Positions 11,691-21,558 of a DNA stretch of 64,000 nt are shown in pieces; position 1 is the first letter of the stretch, and each line of letters begins with the position of its first letter. Under the pieces are notes generated by a model. That model had not been told where the DNA came from. It saw nothing but the letters and a program-made list of their open reading frames with translations, and made no database searches. The stretch spans positions 40,048,035-40,112,034 of the forward strand of contig CM046842.1 in the NCBI GenBank assembly GCA_025618425.1, in the 5' to 3' direction. The position numbers and the translations under genes are program-made. This DNA comes from Heliocidaris tuberculata. Lineage: Eukaryota > Echinodermata > Echinoidea > Camarodonta > Echinometridae.

Positions 11691-12979
11691 AGTTCTAATT
11701 GCACGAAATTCCTGACGAATTCAGAGAGAGGGAGAGAGAGAGAGAGTGGCATTGAGATGTTACAAAGTATTATTTTGTTCCAATCACTGTCATTCATTTA
11801 GCTCTTTCCCATTACAAAAAAAAAAAAAAAATCAAATATGCGTACACAATTTTTAATTATTTTTTTATTGATACAGCAACTACATAGGAAAATAAGGTTG
11901 AAATAGAGATGGATAGATAGAGAAAAATAAACGAATAAAGCGGGAGACAAAACCTTTAGCAAATAATTACGACAAATTATGAGAAATGAAGTCGAAAGTG
12001 AATAGGATTATTTTTGTCTTATTGAGTAACATGATGTTCATCTGAAAATTCAATTTCCTGAATGCCTATACCTGTGATCATGTCACAATGTTGGTCAGAA
12101 TGCGTCGGAAACTCATGTAAAATGTAGGGTCTATGACTCGGGTGATAATAGGCCGAGCATTTAGCAGACGACAATGGGGCCAGTGAATGGGGTATCGATC
12201 GAACCGCGCGTGCGACGGCGCTTACGCAATTTGTATTGTAAGTGTATTGAAAAGGAAGGAAGCGAAGCTTCAACAAAATTAGACGGCTTTTCCCCTCTAA
12301 AATAACAAACCTTATTTTTTGTTTCGATGAACAAAAGTTATATTTTTAGAAAGAGGAAAGTCTGACCTTTCATGTTTACATTTACTAAAAATGACGAAAA
12401 TGACCGAGTGAGGTGCAACGAGCAATCAAAGTAGAAAGCACCGGCAAATTTCCCATTACCGGCAATGTAACCGAAATCGCTCCGTCACAGGGAGAACAAT
12501 CGCTGTGCGCGGGCTCGCACTCAAAGGGTTAAATAAAGGTCATCAATCCAAAATTTTGATAAAATCAACAAAGTTTTAATATTTTATATGAATATTTTTG
12601 GAATATAAAAGAAAAGAAATTTATTAAAAAAATCAAAAACAAAAATATCAACAAAGAAACATGTGAAAAAAATGAAACATGTACTCTGGTAGCACACTAT
12701 TAATGTGTTAAAGTGTGCAGAAAATGACAATCGACCAAGGTTTAATTCCAAAAGTAGCTTAATGCATGGCAAGTAAAATCTAGAAAAGATATAATTGAAA
12801 TTTAGTGCTAGATTTTTAAAAAAATTGGTTGAATTAATCTAAGACAATTATAGCCCTACCACATATATCAAAATAAAGTGGTGAAAAAAACAACAAAAAA
12901 ACAAAACCGCTTAATTTACTCAAAAACGCTAAATGTGGATCTAGCCCCTTTTGGAATAAAATTCATACACACATAAACC

Positions 12980-13018
<39 letters not shown>

Positions 13019-13019
13019 T

Positions 13020-13054
<35 letters not shown>

Positions 13055-13056
13055 GG

Positions 13057-13114
<58 letters not shown>

Positions 13115-13141
13115 ATTATATATATATATATATATATATAT

Positions 13142-13173
<32 letters not shown>
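12980..13173. repeat. Long (CA)n-(TA)n tract
   Basis: Nearly 200 bases of CA then TA dinucleotides with three short interruptions (tcat, cggat). A likely assembly-difficult, cruciform-prone site. Confidence 0.95.
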
Positions 13174-13177
<4 letters not shown>

Positions 13178-13707
13178 AAGAAAACCAAATTCGGCATCGA
13201 AAAACCCTCCAACCTACAGGCAAAGGGTTATCTAAATATTGAAATTAAAACAGGTTAGCCCGTCACATTCGTCGTCAGTAGCCAGGATGCGACAAAGATG
13301 TTAAATAAATCCGTTTCTGAGACAGACGCACATGAACGATGTGCCTCTGCCCCTGGCCAGACGGATTTTGAACTAACCTGTTATTCGTTGCGCTTTCTCA
13401 TCACTGGTGATAGATTTGATGCGCGATCACTAAGGATGCGCGTCAGTAACTAGAGCGCGTCATCTTGTATGGCCGGTAACCTAGGTGTCATCCCCACCAA
13501 CCCAGGTGACGTCATTCCTTTTCAACAATAGGCAGAAGGAGGCCCTAAGTGCGCAGGCGCACGCCTCCTCTTCCAGCTTCTTCCTCTCTCTAGTCTTTAT
13601 TCCCAGCCTTCTGTGCATGTATCCGATTCCAAGGGTCCCGTTAGAGAAATCTCTGCTCCCAACCTCCTCAGCGAAATCTCCGCTCCCCATTTTCTGCCTC
13701 TAATGCG

Positions 13708-13709
<2 letters not shown>
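13174..13709. other. Intron, possible mobile-element debris
   Basis: Contains a ten-base inverted pair AACAGGTTAG (13249) / CTAACCTGTT (13373) about 115 bases apart and a GC-richer block bounded by (TA)n tracts on both sides, a placement like the PLE pieces. No coding signal is supported. Confidence 0.35.
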
Positions 13710-13744
<35 letters not shown>

Positions 13745-13753
13745 CATACATAT
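13710..13753. repeat. (TA)n tract
   Basis: Immediately precedes a PLE-end inverted repeat, as do several other (TA)n tracts in this window. Confidence 0.9.
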
Positions 13754-14580
13754 TAAAAAGTTCCACGTGTTGGATAATAATAATAATAATAAGAAGAAAG
13801 AACTTGAAAACAATCAAGTGGTTCGCCATATGTATCCAACTGTTTATTTTTCCTTAACAAAATTTTCTACGCGTGCCTCGGGTCTTCTTTTCTTTTCCCT
13901 CTCTTTTTTTCTTTTCCTTTTCTTTTCCTTTTTCTTGTTCCTGTCTATTTTCTTTTCTTTTTTCTTTTTCCCCTATCCTTCTTGACTTTTTTTTTTTCTT
14001 TTTTTCTCTTTTTCTCTGTTTTTTCCTTCTTTTTCTTTTCTTTTTTTCTTTTTTCTTTCTTTTTTTTCTCTTTTTCTCTCCGTTTCCCCCTTTTTTCTTT
14101 TCTTCTTTTCTTCCTTTCTTCTCCCCTTCTTCTCTTTTTCTTCTTTTCTTTTTCTTTTCTTTTCTTCTTTTCTTTTCTTCTCTTTTTCTTCTCTTTTTTC
14201 TTGTCTTTTTTCTTTTTTCCATTTCCCCCTTTTTTTTTCTCTCTCTCTTTTTCTTTCCCTTTTCCCTTTCTTTTTCTTTTTTCCCTTCTTAGTTATCCTA
14301 CTTGGCAACGCTTATGAGTTCAGGCTTTTTCTACCCGTACCTCGGGTCTTCCTCAGTGTTTAGACAATGACAATAATACAGACAAAATCTTAAAAATAAT
14401 AGGTCCTTGGCAACGCACTGCGCGGACCGCGTGAAGAGCGTTGCCAAGGACCTATTATTTTTAAGATTTTGTCTGTATTATATTGTCATTGTCTAAACAC
14501 TGAGGAAGACCCGAGGCACGGGTAGAAAAATTTGTTAAGGAAAAATAAACAGTTGGATACATATGGCGAACCACTTGGAG
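13754..14580. mobile_element. Solo PLE ends in inverted arrangement
   Basis: 13818-13884 is the reverse complement of about 14507-14575, and 14318-14413 is the reverse complement of about 14430-14527. Both arms carry the hairpin CTGAGGAAG...GGGTAGAAA (minus at 14328-14355, plus at 14500-14528) followed by AAAAATAAAC. PLEs commonly leave inverted partial copies of their ends. There is no coding sequence left. The left copy is interrupted by the polypyrimidine tract. Confidence 0.6.
13885..14292. repeat. 408-base polypyrimidine tract
   Basis: Almost entirely T and C on the + strand (TTTTC/TTCTT units) with only about a dozen purines. It begins exactly inside the PLE hairpin sequence at ...gggtcttc, so it may have expanded from that word. 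Suited to intramolecular triplex (H-DNA). Lys/Arg/Glu-rich and Phe/Ser-rich open frames across it are artefacts. Confidence 0.9.
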
Positions 14581-14818
14581 GTGGAGATGCATCATTTGTC
14601 AATTAAAGTTTATTATCCAAATTTCCGGAACGATCCAACGTTCCTTCTTCAGGGAAACGGATTACAAACAAAACATGAAATATGGTTCAAAAAGTTCTGC
14701 GACGGAGATTAAAAATAATGAGAGACAGAGAATAAATCACTCCGTTAGACACAAAAATTCAATATTTCTCCTAGAGGGCTTCTTCAGTACAAAACTGCAA
14801 TATATGATATATGATATA

Positions 14819-14820
<2 letters not shown>
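14581..14820 (-). mobile_element. Further PLE-type ends (two hairpins)
   Basis: On the minus strand CTGAAGAAGGAACG pairs with CGTTCC before GGAAATT (14622-14652), followed by ATAATAAAC. A second CTGAAGAAG...GAGAAAT lies at 14765-14787, directly next to a (TA)n. These resemble the ends of the other PLEs here but belong to different families. Confidence 0.5.

Positions 14821-14859
<39 letters not shown>
14821..14859. repeat. (TA)n tract
   Basis: Orthologous in position to the (TA)n before exon C in unit 1; the sequence after it (attttgcgg...tatgaaagggt) is paralogous to 4650-4700. Confidence 0.9.
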
Positions 14860-14862
<3 letters not shown>

Positions 14863-15003
14863 TTGCGGTAAGAGATTAGGGTATGAAAGGGTCACGGAAA
14901 CAAAAACGGGAGTCGGGATGCCCTCTCTAACATTGTGTAAGATATTTAATTTCCTTTTTTTTTTTTCTTGCTCTGACTCATTGTCCCAATTCTCTTTTAT
15001 CAG

Positions 15004-15144
15004 ATATTGATGACTGTTCCTTTCCTGTGGACACGTATCCGTGTGACGTAACGCACGGAACATGTAACAACACTTACGGATCGTACGAATGCGGCTGTCA
15101 GAGTGGTTATCATTTATCAGGAGAAACACAATGTGTAGAAACAT
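15004..15144 (+). CDS. Calcium-binding EGF exon C' (unit 2)
   Basis: 141-base phase 1/1 cbEGF exon starting Asp-Ile-Asp-Asp-Cys with the split Asp. It keeps all six cysteines and the Asn hydroxylation consensus of exon C. Acceptor tttatcag, donor gtaagg. It carries a scatter of substitutions (Gly to Val, Tyr to His, Thr to Ser, Met to Thr), making it more diverged from C than A' is from A. Confidence 0.85.
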
Positions 15145-15562
15145 GTAAGGCATGTCTAAAAACCTAGCTATTTTTCACGTTCGTGTTATTTATTATAAAG
15201 TAAACCGTTCTTAAAGTACTATGAATGCGGCTTTACCATCATTTATTACAGGAAACATAATTTAAAGACGAAGGCATATTATACGATCTAATTGCGATAC
15301 GATCTTGGAAGACATTGCAATATGAAGATAATAAATATAGTTTTCTATTGCTGAAAAGCTGCCACGTGACACTAATTTTTTTTTTATGTGTACCACAAGC
15401 AATATATATATATATATTTTTCCTTTTGTGCGCGAACATAACAAGTCAAGGGCTTGGATAATGTATTGTAGGCATTATTCTTTTCAACATCAACCTGCCG
15501 ACTAGACATTTACCATTACTCTGGAAACGTTAAATGTGTCAGTTCACAATGAATTGAGCAAG

Positions 15563-15563
<1 letters not shown>
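15145..15563 (+). repeat. Intron after cbEGF (copy 3)
   Basis: Third copy of the post-C intron (see 1-480 and 4973-5475), truncated at the gagcaagcaatat block by the (TA)n and PLE insertion. Confidence 0.7.

Positions 15564-15603
<40 letters not shown>
15564..15603. repeat. (TA)n tract at PLE 3' border
   Basis: Forms the downstream border (minus-strand sense) of the PLE; a (TA)n/(TG)n mix also borders the other side at 18829-18860, consistent with insertion into a TA microsatellite. Confidence 0.9.
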
Positions 15604-15605
<2 letters not shown>

Positions 15606-15700
15606 TCGTAAACAAATCAAGAAGGTTCTGCGTCGGTGTGTTGAAATAGATAGCAAACAATTATGTTGAAATAAAAACACCGCAAGACGTAAAATTTACT

Positions 15701-15731
15701 GACGTTTCGGTCACAGACCTTTATCAAAGTA
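15701..15731 (-). other. PLE 3' hairpin (GGTC-tgt-GACC, GAAAC)
   Basis: On the coding strand of the PLE: TTTGATAAAGGTC, loop tgt, GACCGAAACGTCAGT. It resembles the other PLE-end hairpins, but the hammerhead core positions C3 and G8 are changed (TTGATAA), so it is a relic or an analogous structure, not an active ribozyme as written. Confidence 0.55.
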
Positions 15732-16259
15732 AAAGACTGAACACATTCAAGTAATAATAATCAGATGCATGAATTATGAAGACGCGGGCAGTTGCTTGGA
15801 TACAAAAAATTAGGCGCGAGAATTGAGATTTTGGTCGCAAGTGACGCCACAAAGAAAAATAAAAAAAATTTTGTGCGTATTTTGAAAAAAAATTAAAAGC
15901 CATGATCAAAGCAGTAAGAAGCAGTAACAAAGAGGCAAGACATGAATAGACGCGCAATTTAACAAAAAGTATGTCTGCTGCGCAAAAAAAGCAGACGGGG
16001 AAGCAGACGGTTGCCTGGTAGCAAGTGACGCCACAAAGGAAACCCAAAATAGTGCGAATTTGGGAAAAGTAAATGAAAAGCCAAGATTAAGGTGGCACCA
16101 AAAAGATAAAAAAAAAAAAAAAAAAAAAAAACGCAAAAAAGGGGATATGCGCAAAGCAGTAAGAGAAAGAGAGAGAGAGGGAGAAGGGGGGGGGGGGGGG
16201 GAGAAGAGAAGAGTAAAGTCCAATAAAGTCCAATCAATTAGAGTTCATACAATTAGAGT

Positions 16260-18821
16260 TCATTGGCTGATCTTGAATGAACGAAAAGTGGCATTCATGC
16301 CAAGCGGCTGGAAAGTTCCCAGTTTGAAGATTATCCTCTCCTCCATGGTCTTCCTCTGTCTCTCGTCCGCGCAGGTTCGCAGAACAGAAACTTTGACGTC
16401 CTTCGATGAATGATTGGCTAAGTTGAAGTGTCGAGCGACTGGCAACCCAGGAGTGTTGAGGTGTATGGATCGCAAGTGTTCTGTCACTCTATCCGCCAGT
16501 CTTCTTTTGGTTTCACCAATGTAGACCATACCGCAGACGGTGCAGGTTAGCCCATATACGACGTTACTGGTGACGCAGTTGTACTCTCCTCGTGTACTCC
16601 AAGCGCCTTTGGGACCCAAGACGTCATCACAAGAAACAAGGGCGCAGGTCTTGCATCTAGGCCGTGAGCATTTCGTGGTCCCGGGAGAGGCGTCGTCATG
16701 GCACTCACGATTGCCTGGCAGTTTAGAGCGGACCAGGAAGTTCTTGAGATTCCTATCTTTTCTGTAGGCAGTGATGAAAGGGTCCGCTCCAAAGATGTTT
16801 TCCGTTGCTGGGTCGGACTCCAGAAGGTTGAGATTACCACGGATGGCACGGGCTATCCGTTCTGTCGTCCTGCTGTAGGTCAGCACAAGAGGGGTGCGAG
16901 AGCTTGCAGTATTGTGCCTCTTACTGAGAGCTTGTTGTTGGGTGATGGTAGAAACCTTTGCCTTAGCCTCTTCAATAATCTTGACGGGGTAACCTCTGTC
17001 TGTAAAGAAATCTACCATTTCGTCGACTCTGCTCTCGAATTGGTTGTCATCGCTGCAGATTCTTCTCAGCCTGAGGAACTGGGAGAAAGGGATCGCCCTT
17101 TTACATGTAGGTGGATGACAGGAGTCAAATCTGAGGTATGAGTGTGAGTCTGTTGCCTTGTAATGCACATTGGTGGCTAGACGACGGCCTAGGATGCTCA
17201 CAGAAACGTCCAAAAACGTAACACATTCATCAGAGATGTCCTTGGTGAATCTAAGTGAAGGGTGATAGCCGTTGCAGTGCTCGATGAAATTGTCCAAATC
17301 ATCACGAGACGAGGTGAAGATGCCGACGTAGTCGTCAATGTAGCGTTTGAGGAGGACAGGCTTGACGTGCTGATAATTCTCCAACATGTCCTCCTCAACA
17401 TGGCCGACGAAGAGACACGCGTAACTTGGCCCCATCTTCGTGCCCATAGCCACTCCCTTCTTCTGGGCATAGTACTCGTTAGCAAAATTAAAAGATGATA
17501 AGGTGAGCACGAATTCCGCCAAACGTAGCAGGGTAACATCGCTCGGTCTTTCTGGACAAGGGTATCTCTCGAGATGATGCTTCAAGGCTCGTAGACCGTC
17601 TGCGGTGGGGATGTTGGTATATAACGATGCAATGTCCATGGTGAAGAGTAGACGCTGTTCCTCATTACCAACAAACTCAAAGTCTTTGAAGAGTCGGATG
17701 GCGTCTGAAGTATCCTTGATGTAGGTGGGCAGCTTGGTGACTAGTGGGGAAAAGATGCCGTCTAAATATTTGCTGATGAGCTCCGTCGGACAGCTGATGG
17801 TGGAGACAATTGGACGTCCAGGGTTATTCTCCTTATGAATCTTGGGCAGGAGATAGAAGGTGGCACACTTAGGGCTATCTTGGATAAGGTTATCAGCACT
17901 GGCAGGTAATTTCCCTTCCTTAATAAGTTCCTTCACCGTTCTGGAGATGATGTCATGTTGATATTGGGTAGGGTCGGCTTCTAATCTGGAGTAAAACTCA
18001 TCATTCGACAACTGACGCATGGCCTCCTGCACATACAAATCACGCCTCCACACCACAATCGCACCTCCTTTGTCTGCAGATTTAATAACATAGTCTTTGT
18101 TTGTTATCAGCTGCTTGATGGTAAGCCGCTCCTGAGGGGTGACATTAGCCTTAGCAGGAGTGTCAAATTTCAAAATGTTATTAATGTCAGATCTGCATTT
18201 TGAGATAAAAACATCCAGTGATGGGTACTTGCCTTCCTGTGGGGTCCATAAAGACTTCCGTTTCTTGAGCGCATCAAAAGGATCTGGCTCATGAAGAGGC
18301 TGATCGCTGTCATCAGGTGGCTGATTGGTATCCTCTTCGTCGGAATCGTGGTGGAAATGAGCTTTTAGACGTAGCCGACGAGCAAAATTCTCGAAGTCAG
18401 AACGTATCTCGAATTCATCCACTCGTTCTGATGTGGGAATGAAAGATAAACCGCGCTTGAGAACAGAGGTTTCATCTTTAGTCAGAGGAAGATCAGGCGG
18501 TATGGTAACAACCAGCTTCTCGTCATCCAACGGAACTCGGTCGGCGCGGTTAGCGATGGGTCGAAGCTTCTCCAGTTTTCTTTTCTTGTTGGAAGTAAGT
18601 GATTCAAAGTACTCACGATTGTAGATATGAATCAAATGGCGAATCTGACGAAGTTGATCACTAGAACACAGGCCAGTAAGTTCCCCGCGTAGTTGTTCCA
18701 GTTGCTTGTGATGAAAGGACACACTCCTAAGGTTGGATTCCAGGGTGACTCTCATAAGTCTGCGCGAACATTGGTTGAGGTTCCGTGAAATCAAATCCGG
18801 TTTGAGATGATGTAAGTTCAT
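16260..18821 (-). CDS. PLE reverse transcriptase / GIY-YIG endonuclease, 853 aa
   Basis: An unbroken frame. Residues ~247-257 have the Asp-Lys-Gly-Gly motif; ~323-340 Leu-Leu-Pro-Lys-Ile-His-Lys...Gly-Arg-Pro-Ile-Val; Asp396 in Phe-Thr-Met-Asp-Ile is the first catalytic Asp; ~456-471 the Gly-Val-Ala-Met-Gly-Thr...Tyr-Ala-Cys block; Tyr494-Ile-Asp-Asp497 the catalytic pair. A cysteine cluster follows (C707, C718, C723, C726, C731), then the GIY-YIG nuclease: Val-Tyr-Gly at 755-757, Tyr-Ile-Gly at 767-769, a conserved Arg/His stretch ~774-782, Glu827/828 and Asn843. All catalytic residues seen in PLEs are present, so it may encode active protein. The first ATG abuts (TA)n after an in-frame stop, so the true N-terminus may have been longer. 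Known PLE proteins have this RT-then-nuclease order. Confidence 0.93.
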   Translation of the reverse strand: MNLHHLKPDLISRNLNQCSRRLMRVTLESNLRSVSFHHKQLEQLRGELTGLCSSDQLRQIRHLIHIYNREYFESLTSNKKRKLEKLRPIANRADRVPLDDEKLVVTIPPDLPLTKDETSVLKRGLSFIPTSERVDEFEIRSDFENFARRLRLKAHFHHDSDEEDTNQPPDDSDQPLHEPDPFDALKKRKSLWTPQEGKYPSLDVFISKCRSDINNILKFDTPAKANVTPQERLTIKQLITNKDYVIKSADKGGAIVVWRRDLYVQEAMRQLSNDEFYSRLEADPTQYQHDIISRTVKELIKEGKLPASADNLIQDSPKCATFYLLPKIHKENNPGRPIVSTISCPTELISKYLDGIFSPLVTKLPTYIKDTSDAIRLFKDFEFVGNEEQRLLFTMDIASLYTNIPTADGLRALKHHLERYPCPERPSDVTLLRLAEFVLTLSSFNFANEYYAQKKGVAMGTKMGPSYACLFVGHVEEDMLENYQHVKPVLLKRYIDDYVGIFTSSRDDLDNFIEHCNGYHPSLRFTKDISDECVTFLDVSVSILGRRLATNVHYKATDSHSYLRFDSCHPPTCKRAIPFSQFLRLRRICSDDNQFESRVDEMVDFFTDRGYPVKIIEEAKAKVSTITQQQALSKRHNTASSRTPLVLTYSRTTERIARAIRGNLNLLESDPATENIFGADPFITAYRKDRNLKNFLVRSKLPGNRECHDDASPGTTKCSRPRCKTCALVSCDDVLGPKGAWSTRGEYNCVTSNVVYGLTCTVCGMVYIGETKRRLADRVTEHLRSIHLNTPGLPVARHFNLANHSSKDVKVSVLRTCADERQRKTMEERIIFKLGTFQPLGMNATFRSFKISQ

Positions 18822-18828
18822 ATATATA

Positions 18829-19335
18829 TGTGTGTGTGTTTATATATATACATATATATACAGTGGGAATAGAAAAAGTGCACACTTTGAAAATATCCTC
18901 CAAAATGATCAGTTCAAAGTACCGGAACCAAAAAGAACCAAACCTTTTAAATAGCGTCATCTTTTGACAGAATTTGGAAAACGTCTGTGTCTCCTATTTT
19001 CCCAGCATGCACCTTTCTCCTTTGAAGAAACTTACAATATACTTGCAGGCAATTTTGTATGTTTGCAAGTAAAAAGTAAGAGTTGAAATTAAAAAAAAAA
19101 TGCATATTTTCCACGTGGGTTGTTTTTTAAAATTCAAAATAAAATGCTACTAATCTCTAATTATAATCTTATTTGCATAAAATAGTTAGGAATGACCGTA
19201 ACATGGCGCTGCTCTAATCTACCAGTTTACGGCAATTTTTATTTAATATATATTAAATTATAACCTTTGTCAATAAATTTGCTTCCTTAAAAAAATAAAA
19301 ATAAATACAAAAAATTAACCGTTAAATTCCTACAG
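18829..19335. other. Intron, nothing recognised
   Basis: TA/TG tract at the PLE edge, then A+T-rich sequence running into the exon A'' acceptor. Confidence 0.4.
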
Positions 19336-19431
19336 CCAACTGCAGCGGAGATCCTTGTCTTAATGGAGGCAATTGCACGAATGACGGCTGCTTGTGTAAA
19401 CTAGGTTTCATGGGCCTCAACTGTGAGTTAG
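19336..19431 (+). CDS. EGF-like exon A'' (unit 3, alone)
   Basis: Third copy of exon A: same six cysteines, with Val to Leu before the fifth. Acceptor tacag, donor gtatgt, 96 bases. Its final base is G, not A as in copies A and A'. That changes the junction: G plus the AT of the next found exon (CUB1, 29201) gives Asp, so the third unit appears to have lost exons B and C, or they lie in the gap at 28162-28661. The upstream intron shows little similarity to the other two A-exon introns beyond the splice site. Confidence 0.85.
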
Positions 19432-19790
19432 GTATGTTTTTACCTGTGCGCATGTGAGTGTGTGTGTGGGGGGGGGGGGAATTTTGAAGAGAACTAAACC
19501 CCTTGGCACAGTAAGAGTTAATTTTAGAAAAAAAAAATGAGTGTATTATTCGTTTGGATGAAAGTATAGAATAGGACCGAGTTTAATTTCGAAATGACAA
19601 TGCAAAATAGGAAAACTGAAAATCCTTTACTGCGTCCACGAAAAAAAAAACTCAAAACGAAACCCGAACACAAAGAGTTATTGTGAACAAGCTTTGAGGT
19701 CTATGAATATTATCATTTGATTTAGGGCTTCGTTTATTTTATGAGACCCATTGTATTTAGCTACCTTTTGTCAATAAAACCTGCTGACAT
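19432..19790. other. Intron, nothing recognised
   Basis: A G-run at 19469-19479 after the donor, then A+T-rich sequence. Confidence 0.4.
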
Positions 19791-19795
19791 GTTTG

Positions 19796-20050
19796 AACCC
19801 TTTCGAGACAATTGACAACATTTTGTGGTTTGGCTCAATAACTTTTGATTCAAAGCCCTAACGAATATACCAGATACATGAGTGGAAAGAGCAACAATTT
19901 CTGCACACACTGTGTCCAGTTTTGTTGCGTGACCATATTGCGTTTGATGCCAGAAATTTTGAAAAAAGGAAAATAAGCTTTAAAATCATTAAATTGGCAA
20001 CACATTGTGATGTTCAAAATCATTGTTCTTTTTTTATCAAACTGGCGCCT
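19796..20050 (-). mobile_element. Truncated copy of the 49660 MITE
   Basis: Reverse complement of about 49840-50074: begins AACCCTTTCGAGACAATTGA, then ttttgtggtttggctcaataactttt, and later the gccaattt...gttcaaaatcattg block. Diverged and lacking the other end. Confidence 0.65.
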
Positions 20051-20263
20051 TGGAGGAGACTATTGTGTAAGGTGTACCTAAACCCCCTCCTTCCACAGGC
20101 TTTAACTTACATGTCTTTATCTTTGTTTTGTGTTTCCCCAACACTTTTGTTAACCCCCAACCCTTGTGCATCTACAATAGCCCCCCTTTCCCATGAGTAA
20201 CCACCATTGTAGTTAATGTCTTATTTGTACACATGTATAGCAGAGGAATCATGTAATTTTAAA

Positions 20264-20324
20264 GAAGCTATCACTTGCCTGATGATCGCCTCAGGCGTGA
20301 AACTCCGAGTAGCAGCCATGCTCC
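20264..20324 (+). ncRNA. Type I hammerhead-like ribozyme
   Basis: The conserved core CTGATGA (20279-20285) and GAAA (20299-20302) are intact. Stem II is CGCC/GGCG (20287-20290 with 20294-20297) around a tca loop, with one T-T mismatch at its base. Stem III is ACT/AGT (20302-20304 with 20308-20310) around ccg. The cleavage triplet would be GTA, cutting after 20311. Stem I pairs 20275-20278 (ttgc) with 20312-20315 (gcag, one wobble) and resumes as AGC/GCT (20266-20268 with 20320-20322) after an internal loop. Hammerheads are known in PLE terminal repeats and in retrozymes. A (TA)n and a PLE lie 80-150 bases downstream. Activity is inferred only. Confidence 0.6.
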
Positions 20325-20402
20325 ATTACTTTGTCTTATACAATATATATTGCTCTGCGTAGACATTGAGCACTTTACGCTAAGATAGACCAAACCAGAG
20401 AG

Positions 20403-20403
<1 letters not shown>

Positions 20404-20470
<67 letters not shown>
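20404..20470. repeat. (TA)n tract
   Basis: 67 bases of TA bordering the inverted PLE pair. Confidence 0.95.
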
Positions 20471-20475
<5 letters not shown>

Positions 20476-20824
20476 CAAACTATTAGAAATGTCATGCTTT
20501 TATCCAACTTCTTTATTTCCTCACGAATTTTCGACGGTACTCACACCGTCTTTATCAAGTGAATGACAAACTTTCGAAATTGTATCCATAGCGTTTCCAA
20601 AACAATGCGCAATTACTTTATAAGTAACCGGGCGCATTGTCTTGGAAACGCTTTACAGCTCAAAAATATCTTTAAAACGTCACGAAGACGTCACAATTGA
20701 AATACACGTTTGTAGATTATGACCCAAAGCGTATAATAATAAAAGGGACGCTTATAAGCGCAAGGCGCATGATAAGTGAGCGAGAGCATTATAATTACTA
20801 AAACGTCATAATGGAAATAAGACG

Positions 20825-21557
20825 TCATAATAGAAACGTCAAATTGGTGTTTGAGTAGATGCCTGGCAATAGAATATAAGGAGTATCAACGAAGAAAGTA
20901 TAGTTAGTCAGCCAGGACATGTCTATGTTCATGCCTGGCTTCCTGAAGCTCTCATTTTTTACGATCATTTTGATTTCGTACAGATGTCGGTGTTCAAACG
21001 ACACGAGTCCGTCTCTAAGAATACAGCATTGTAGGTCGCTCACTGAGTGTGCAGCTGTATTGAAGTGTTCTGCCACAGGGTGATGGAGGTTGCGAGCAAT
21101 GCTGCTCTTGTGATTGTTAAATCTCTCCCTAAATCTGAGAGTTTCTCCTATGTACAGGGCATTCGGGCATTTAGCACATTTGATAGCATACACAGCATTC
21201 GTTACGTCACAATTACATGGAGATGGTCTGATTCTGCATTTTTCAGAAAGCCTGATACTTTGATCAAGAATCATGTGCTTGCATATTTGACACCTTGTTT
21301 TGCCGCATTGTTTGTTACCCTCTCGATTAGAGCCGCTCAAATTGGTAGTCAGTAAAGCGATTGAAGTAAAGCGATTGTTCTGTATTAAAGCGATTGAAGA
21401 AAGAATCAAGTTCGAGTTCACTATGTGGCCAAATCATAAATATGTCATCAATATATCTGACATACATAGCGGGTTTCTTTTGGCATTTTGCAAGAAAATT
21501 TTCTTCAAGCATGGCCATGAATATGCAGGCATATGAAGGCGCAAATTTGGTACCCAA
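20825..21557 (-). pseudogene. PLE protein remnant, left arm
   Basis: Two overlapping frames: 21327-21557 carries Met-Gly-Thr-Lys-Phe-Ala-Pro-Ser-Tyr-Ala-Cys and Tyr-Ile-Asp-Asp of the reverse transcriptase; 20825-21421 carries the CxxC cluster, Tyr-Ile-Gly-Glu-Thr and the rest of the GIY-YIG nuclease. The middle of the protein is deleted and the junction (about 21345-21395) contains three copies of aaagcgattg, suggesting template switching or repair filler. Not functional. Confidence 0.85.
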
Positions 21558-21558
21558 A

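Larger units (their letters stand above)
7222..12528. mobile_element. piggyBac-like element, 5.3 kb, TTAA flanked
   Basis: Both ends abut TTAA (7218-7221 and 12529-12532) and begin CCCTTTG on opposite strands, the target site and end motif typical of piggyBac-family transposons. A subterminal CTGTGACGGAG occurs about 50 bases from the left end and, inverted, about 40 bases from the right. The left end also has two copies of the self-complementary GGCTTCTACAGAAGCC (7239 and 7283 region). I see no transposase; internal open frames are short and unconvincing, so it would be non-autonomous or decayed. The interior carries a tandem duplication. It could instead be two solo ends in inverted orientation. 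Confidence 0.55.
15604..18828 (-). mobile_element. Penelope-like element, coding-intact
   Basis: A 3.2 kb element on the minus strand between (TA)n tracts: an 853-codon open frame followed by ~650 bases of 3' sequence containing an A-run, a (GA)n and a GGTC-tgt-GACC hairpin next to GAAACGTCAG (15701-15731). PLEs copy themselves by target-primed reverse transcription using a reverse transcriptase fused to a GIY-YIG nuclease. The start codon is formed at the microsatellite junction, so the 5' end may be truncated. Confidence 0.85.

Noticed and set aside
13854..14317. Overlapping Lys/Arg/Glu-rich and Phe/Ser-rich open frames
   Set aside because: They are translations of the polypyrimidine tract in different frames and strands.
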